DNA from: RGIG7378 sp045588325
Lineage (GTDB): Bacteria > Bacillota > Clostridia > RGIG7378
Length of the DNA stretch: 9,257 nt
Reading direction: 5' to 3'
NCBI GenBank assembly: GCA_045588325.1
Contig: JAZNEA010000023.1
Span: forward strand, 1 to 9,257
Positions 6,603 to 9,257 of this stretch are shown here, piece by piece. How positions within the stretch are numbered: position 1 is the stretch's first letter; each line of letters opens with the position of its first letter. The notes under the pieces were generated by a model. That model made no database searches and was not told the DNA's origin. It worked only from the letters and a program-made list of their open reading frames with translations. The translations under genes and the position numbers were made by a program.

Positions 6603-7502
6603 ATGAGGTACATTATTGGTGTAGACGCAGGCGCGGTCAGAACTACTGCTGCAGCCTTTGACCTTTCCGGTCGCTTGTTATCCATCGAGAACGGCAAGTC
6701 TGGCAATGTATCCGACAATTTCGACGTGGGATTGCGCAACATTTTGGATACCATTGCTACAGTCAACGAGGCTCTGGAGAATCAGTGTGTGTTGGTTGTA
6801 GTAGGCGTCGCAGGCATGGAGTCTGTTGGCCTTAAGGAGCACCTTACAGATGCTCTGCAGGCAGAGATTTCCTGCCCTGTCCAGGTGTTCAGTGACGCTC
6901 AGCTGGCCATGTATGCATACTTTCAGGGCGGTGACGGAGTTCTGGCCATCGCAGGCACAGGCAGTATAGCCTATGCCAAGAGGGGCGACACATATTATAG
7001 ATGCGGTGGCTACGGTAGCATATTGGGAGACGAGGGTAGCGCTTATTACATTGCCATTGAGGGCCTTAAGCTATGCCTGAGACGCAGCGATATGGGGCTG
7101 CCTCCGGATGGGCTGACAGCCGCTATTGTGGATGCCGTCGGTGGTGAGCTTAAGAACATAGTCGATTTTGTTAACACCCACACTAAGCAGGAGATCGCTT
7201 CTCTGGCCCCCATCATCACAGCCTTTGCTGGCCGCAACGACAGGGATGCCCGTCAGATTTTAGTCAATGCAGGAGCACTGCTGGCAGACAACGTCAACGT
7301 TCTGCTTCGCAGGCTGACACTTATGTCACCTGCCATAGCCATTTCTGGGTCAATACTGCAGAGCGTCAGCATCGTGGCCGACAGCTTCTACCGCAGGGTT
7401 CTGGAGCAATTCCCCCAGGCGCGATTTATCACAGATGAGGTGGTTATCCCCAAGGGCGCCTATTACAGATATCTGGCCACTAATAAGCCAATTGAGACTT
7501 AA
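6603..7502 (+). CDS. BadF/BcrA-type ASKHA kinase, likely N-acetylglucosamine or related amino-sugar kinase
   Basis: The protein has 299 residues, the usual size for bacterial N-acetylglucosamine/glucosamine kinases of the BadF/BadG family. The ATP-binding ASKHA landmarks are present: phosphate-1 loop GVDAGAVRTT (6-15), SDAQLA with the likely catalytic Asp98, phosphate-2 loop AGTGS (117-121), GGYGSILGDEGSA (135-147) and the adenosine motif ISGSI (247-251). It would phosphorylate an amino sugar in the cytoplasm, in recycling or catabolism of cell-wall or dietary sugars. The phosphate-1 loop departs from the usual GVDGGGTKT (Ala for Gly at 9 and 11, Val for Thr at 12, Arg for Lys at 13), which leaves the substrate uncertain. 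It is a single gene with its own promoter and terminator, and no transport or murein-recycling gene is nearby in the window. No C-terminal (R)-2-hydroxyacyl-CoA dehydratase activator iron-sulfur cysteines are seen, so a dehydratase activator is unlikely. Confidence 0.85.
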   Translation: MRYIIGVDAGAVRTTAAAFDLSGRLLSIENGKSGNVSDNFDVGLRNILDTIATVNEALENQCVLVVVGVAGMESVGLKEHLTDALQAEISCPVQVFSDAQLAMYAYFQGGDGVLAIAGTGSIAYAKRGDTYYRCGGYGSILGDEGSAYYIAIEGLKLCLRRSDMGLPPDGLTAAIVDAVGGELKNIVDFVNTHTKQEIASLAPIITAFAGRNDRDARQILVNAGALLADNVNVLLRRLTLMSPAIAISGSILQSVSIVADSFYRRVLEQFPQARFITDEVVIPKGAYYRYLATNKPIET

Positions 7503-7512
7503 ACTTTAAGGA

Positions 7513-7545
7513 CTCGCCGTGAAGTCTCACGGCGGGTTTTTGTTT
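7513..7545 (+). terminator. Rho-independent terminator after the kinase
   Basis: A GC-rich 10-base-pair stem (7513-7522 with 7527-7536, one T-G wobble) has an AGTC loop and is followed by TTTTTGTTT. It starts 10 bases after the kinase stop. Confidence 0.92.
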
Positions 7546-7550
7546 GCGCA

Positions 7551-7583
7551 AAGAAGGAGGAGATTGCTTTTCTCCCCCTTCTT
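7551..7583 (-). terminator. Hairpin, likely terminator of the repeat lipoprotein gene
   Basis: A 13-position stem (7551-7563 with 7571-7583, one A-C mismatch) has a 7-base loop. It lies 18 bases beyond the lipoprotein stop on the minus strand. Its T tract there is short (TTCTTTG), so it is a weaker terminator than the others here. A perfect 10-base palindrome, TTTGCGCAAA (7543-7552), joins it to the kinase terminator. Confidence 0.6.
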
Positions 7584-7601
7584 CTTACGAATGTCCTCTA
7601 T

Positions 7602-9212
7602 CTAATTTATCTCTGCCCTTCTGTCTGCATCTAGTTGATATTTCTGGAATTGCTTGTACATCCTTTCTATATCCTCTAAGACGATCTCTCCTCTCTGACA
7701 AAGATCTCCCAGGAGATGAACCTCTCCATCCTTATATCCGATTTCGACATAATTTGCGCTACCATTGAAATAAAATCCCGCAAATTCATCAGTCCATGCA
7801 AATTCATCAGCAGGAACAATCCTTACAAATACAATATGGTAGCCATTGTATTCTCCAAAATAGAGCATTCCTTTACGAAAATCCCATTCCTTTGCGGCCT
7901 GCCCCGATGCAGCATTGGCCGCAGCCATAATATCTCCTCTTACGGATTCATCAGGCAGGAGCATTTCTGTAGTATACACGTAGCCAAAAGCTTCTTCACA
8001 GTATATCTGGTTCCTCCTCACGACCTTGGCGTAATTATCACCTGAGAACCCTGTATGAAGAATTATTTTCATTATTCTATGAAATGTTTCTGGGGAATCG
8101 CCAAACGACCCATATGCAAAGAACTCCACGGGGCCATCACTTTCGAATTGTCTGTATCCCCAATCCCTTATAGAGCCCTTAGTAATTGGCGCGTGGATTA
8201 TTGCATAGTTATCAAATGTTCCCAAATATACCAAGTCGCCTCTCAGCTCATAATCTATATCATCCCTGGCGATCCACTTAACCCATTCTTTCTGGAGCTT
8301 TTCCAACTTATCTTGGGTTAAATCACTATCCTCGGAGAAGTCAATTATAGTCGGCAACTCTGTACTTACCGTGTCTGGCTCCACCTGTTTTCTAAAGCTA
8401 TCCAACTCGTACTTTTGATAAATACTATAGATGCTTTCCATATCCTTTGGGGCGATATAGCCCTTATTGTAAAATGCCTCATCGAATGATTGGGTTTGAA
8501 CTTCCGTGCTGCCTTCTTTTTGGTAGAACACCCTCATATCATACTTCACGCCCTCATCAAAGCGGAAAGTACCGAACCATTCTGGATCATCGTCATCAAA
8601 TGACATTAGCTCTTCGTTCTCCACAAATGCGACATGGTATCCATTATATTGACCATAATAACTAATACCGCTGGTAAAGCTCCATGATAATTCCATATAG
8701 GCATCATGAGAAAACATCATCTCTACGGCCTTTTTGACGTCCTCCGGAGGAGTCAATGGGTCAAAGGTATATACATAGCCCAGAACCTGTTCGCAATAAA
8801 CAAAGTGCTGTCTGTGTATAGCATCAAGGTTATCTATTAGCCCCGCGTCTTTTGCATCCGAGAGCGTAATGAACCTCTTAGTTCCAGAGGAGTCATCCCC
8901 ATAAAAAAATATCTCCAAGGGACCATCACTCTCGAATCTCCTATAGCCATATTCACCCTGGGCTATACCTCCTTCTGTAATGGGAGCCTGTAGCACAAGA
9001 TATCCATTAAACGCTCCGTAATAGGCAATATCTCCTCTCAACTCATACCCAGTATTTGAGGCCTCCCATTGGGTCATAATCTCCTCTACTTGAGACTGTG
9101 ATAGATCCTTGATCTCAGAATAATCTACGACAGTTGGCTTGGCCGAAAAGCCACATGCTGTAACAGACAACAATACTGCCAACATCGCACCAAACAATAT
9201 CACTCTGCGCAT
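7602..9212 (-). CDS. Lipoprotein made of four tandem ~120-residue modules, function unknown
   Basis: The protein has 536 residues. The start MRRVILFGAM leads to a lipobox, SVTAC, with Cys20 as the lipid-anchored residue, so it should sit on the outer face of the membrane. The rest repeats at two levels. Residues 26-275 and 287-530 are clear duplicates (PTVVDYSE/PTIIDFSE, FESDGP at 93-98 and 356-361, YCEQVLGYVYT/YCEEAFGYVYT, D-x-E-x-x-Y ends). Each half holds two weaker copies, so there are four modules at about 37-152, 153-272, 298-417 and 418-530. Each module has a helix, a Y-x-G-x-[YF]-[ND]-x-Y strand pair (64-71, 185-192, 329-336, 451-458), more strands and a second helix. No enzyme motif is visible and I do not recognise the family. 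The ATG at 9212 has a GGGGGGAG site with GGAG 8 bases upstream. The gene has no visible partner, and only 45 bases upstream are in the window. Confidence 0.9.
   Translation of the reverse strand: MRRVILFGAMLAVLLSVTACGFSAKPTVVDYSEIKDLSQSQVEEIMTQWEASNTGYELRGDIAYYGAFNGYLVLQAPITEGGIAQGEYGYRRFESDGPLEIFFYGDDSSGTKRFITLSDAKDAGLIDNLDAIHRQHFVYCEQVLGYVYTFDPLTPPEDVKKAVEMMFSHDAYMELSWSFTSGISYYGQYNGYHVAFVENEELMSFDDDDPEWFGTFRFDEGVKYDMRVFYQKEGSTEVQTQSFDEAFYNKGYIAPKDMESIYSIYQKYELDSFRKQVEPDTVSTELPTIIDFSEDSDLTQDKLEKLQKEWVKWIARDDIDYELRGDLVYLGTFDNYAIIHAPITKGSIRDWGYRQFESDGPVEFFAYGSFGDSPETFHRIMKIILHTGFSGDNYAKVVRRNQIYCEEAFGYVYTTEMLLPDESVRGDIMAAANAASGQAAKEWDFRKGMLYFGEYNGYHIVFVRIVPADEFAWTDEFAGFYFNGSANYVEIGYKDGEVHLLGDLCQRGEIVLEDIERMYKQFQKYQLDADRRAEIN
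7689..8306 (-). repeat. Coding repeat, modules 3 and 4 of the lipoprotein (second half)
   Basis: This stretch encodes about residues 303-508 of the lipoprotein, the core of its second half. It is the partner of the first-half core (roughly 8480-9120). The likeness is clear in protein, about 40% identity by eye over the best blocks, but not in DNA. The duplication is therefore old and not an assembly artefact. Confidence 0.6.
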
Positions 9213-9257
9213 ATTAATCTCTCCCCCCTTCTCTTTGCTTTACCAAAAAAGGCGTTC

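Noticed and set aside
7544..7768. + strand frame of 74 codons after the kinase
   Set aside because: It starts within the terminator region and runs antisense into the lipoprotein gene.
1..9257. Mobile elements, CRISPR arrays, tRNA or rRNA genes
   Set aside because: No transposase or integrase frame, no regularly spaced direct repeats and no cloverleaf-like stretch was found by reading; base composition is even across genes.

Overview
The window looks like a piece of a chromosome from a Gram-positive anaerobe of the Clostridia, perhaps Lachnospiraceae. This is inferred from strong GGAGG-type ribosome binding sites, short intergenic gaps with clean hairpin-plus-T terminators, a Clostridia-style long citrate synthase, a lipobox lipoprotein and a signal-peptide protein held by a C-terminal membrane anchor. 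Taxonomy cannot be fixed from the sequence alone. There is no sign of insertion sequences, phage genes, tRNA or rRNA genes, or CRISPR.

Layout, left to right. (1) The 3' end of an unrecognised + strand gene (1-138) meets, tail to tail across a two-way terminator, a minus-strand gene for a secreted, membrane-anchored protein of unknown function (231-992) with its own promoter. (2) A minus-strand two-gene unit follows: an acyltransferase fused to a zinc ribbon and a possible PH-like C-terminal domain (2531-3745), then a GltS-type sodium/glutamate symporter (1165-2553). The two overlap by 23 bases and share a near-consensus promoter at 3783-3811. (3) A second minus-strand unit holds a PHP-fold metallohydrolase (5287-6363) and citrate synthase (3871-5262), 24 bases apart, with a promoter at 6433-6461 and a terminator at 3820-3848. 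(4) Divergent from that is a single + strand ASKHA sugar kinase of the BadF/N-acetylglucosamine kinase type (6603-7502). (5) It converges, across back-to-back hairpins, on a large minus-strand lipoprotein (7602-9212) built from four copies of one roughly 120-residue module.

Citrate synthase feeds acetyl-CoA and oxaloacetate towards 2-oxoglutarate and glutamate, and the symporter imports glutamate, so two neighbouring transcription units touch glutamate supply. Whether they are regulated together cannot be told from the sequence. The most unusual items are the fourfold-repeat lipoprotein and the three-part acyltransferase coupled to the glutamate transporter. I see no clear defence or mobile system.
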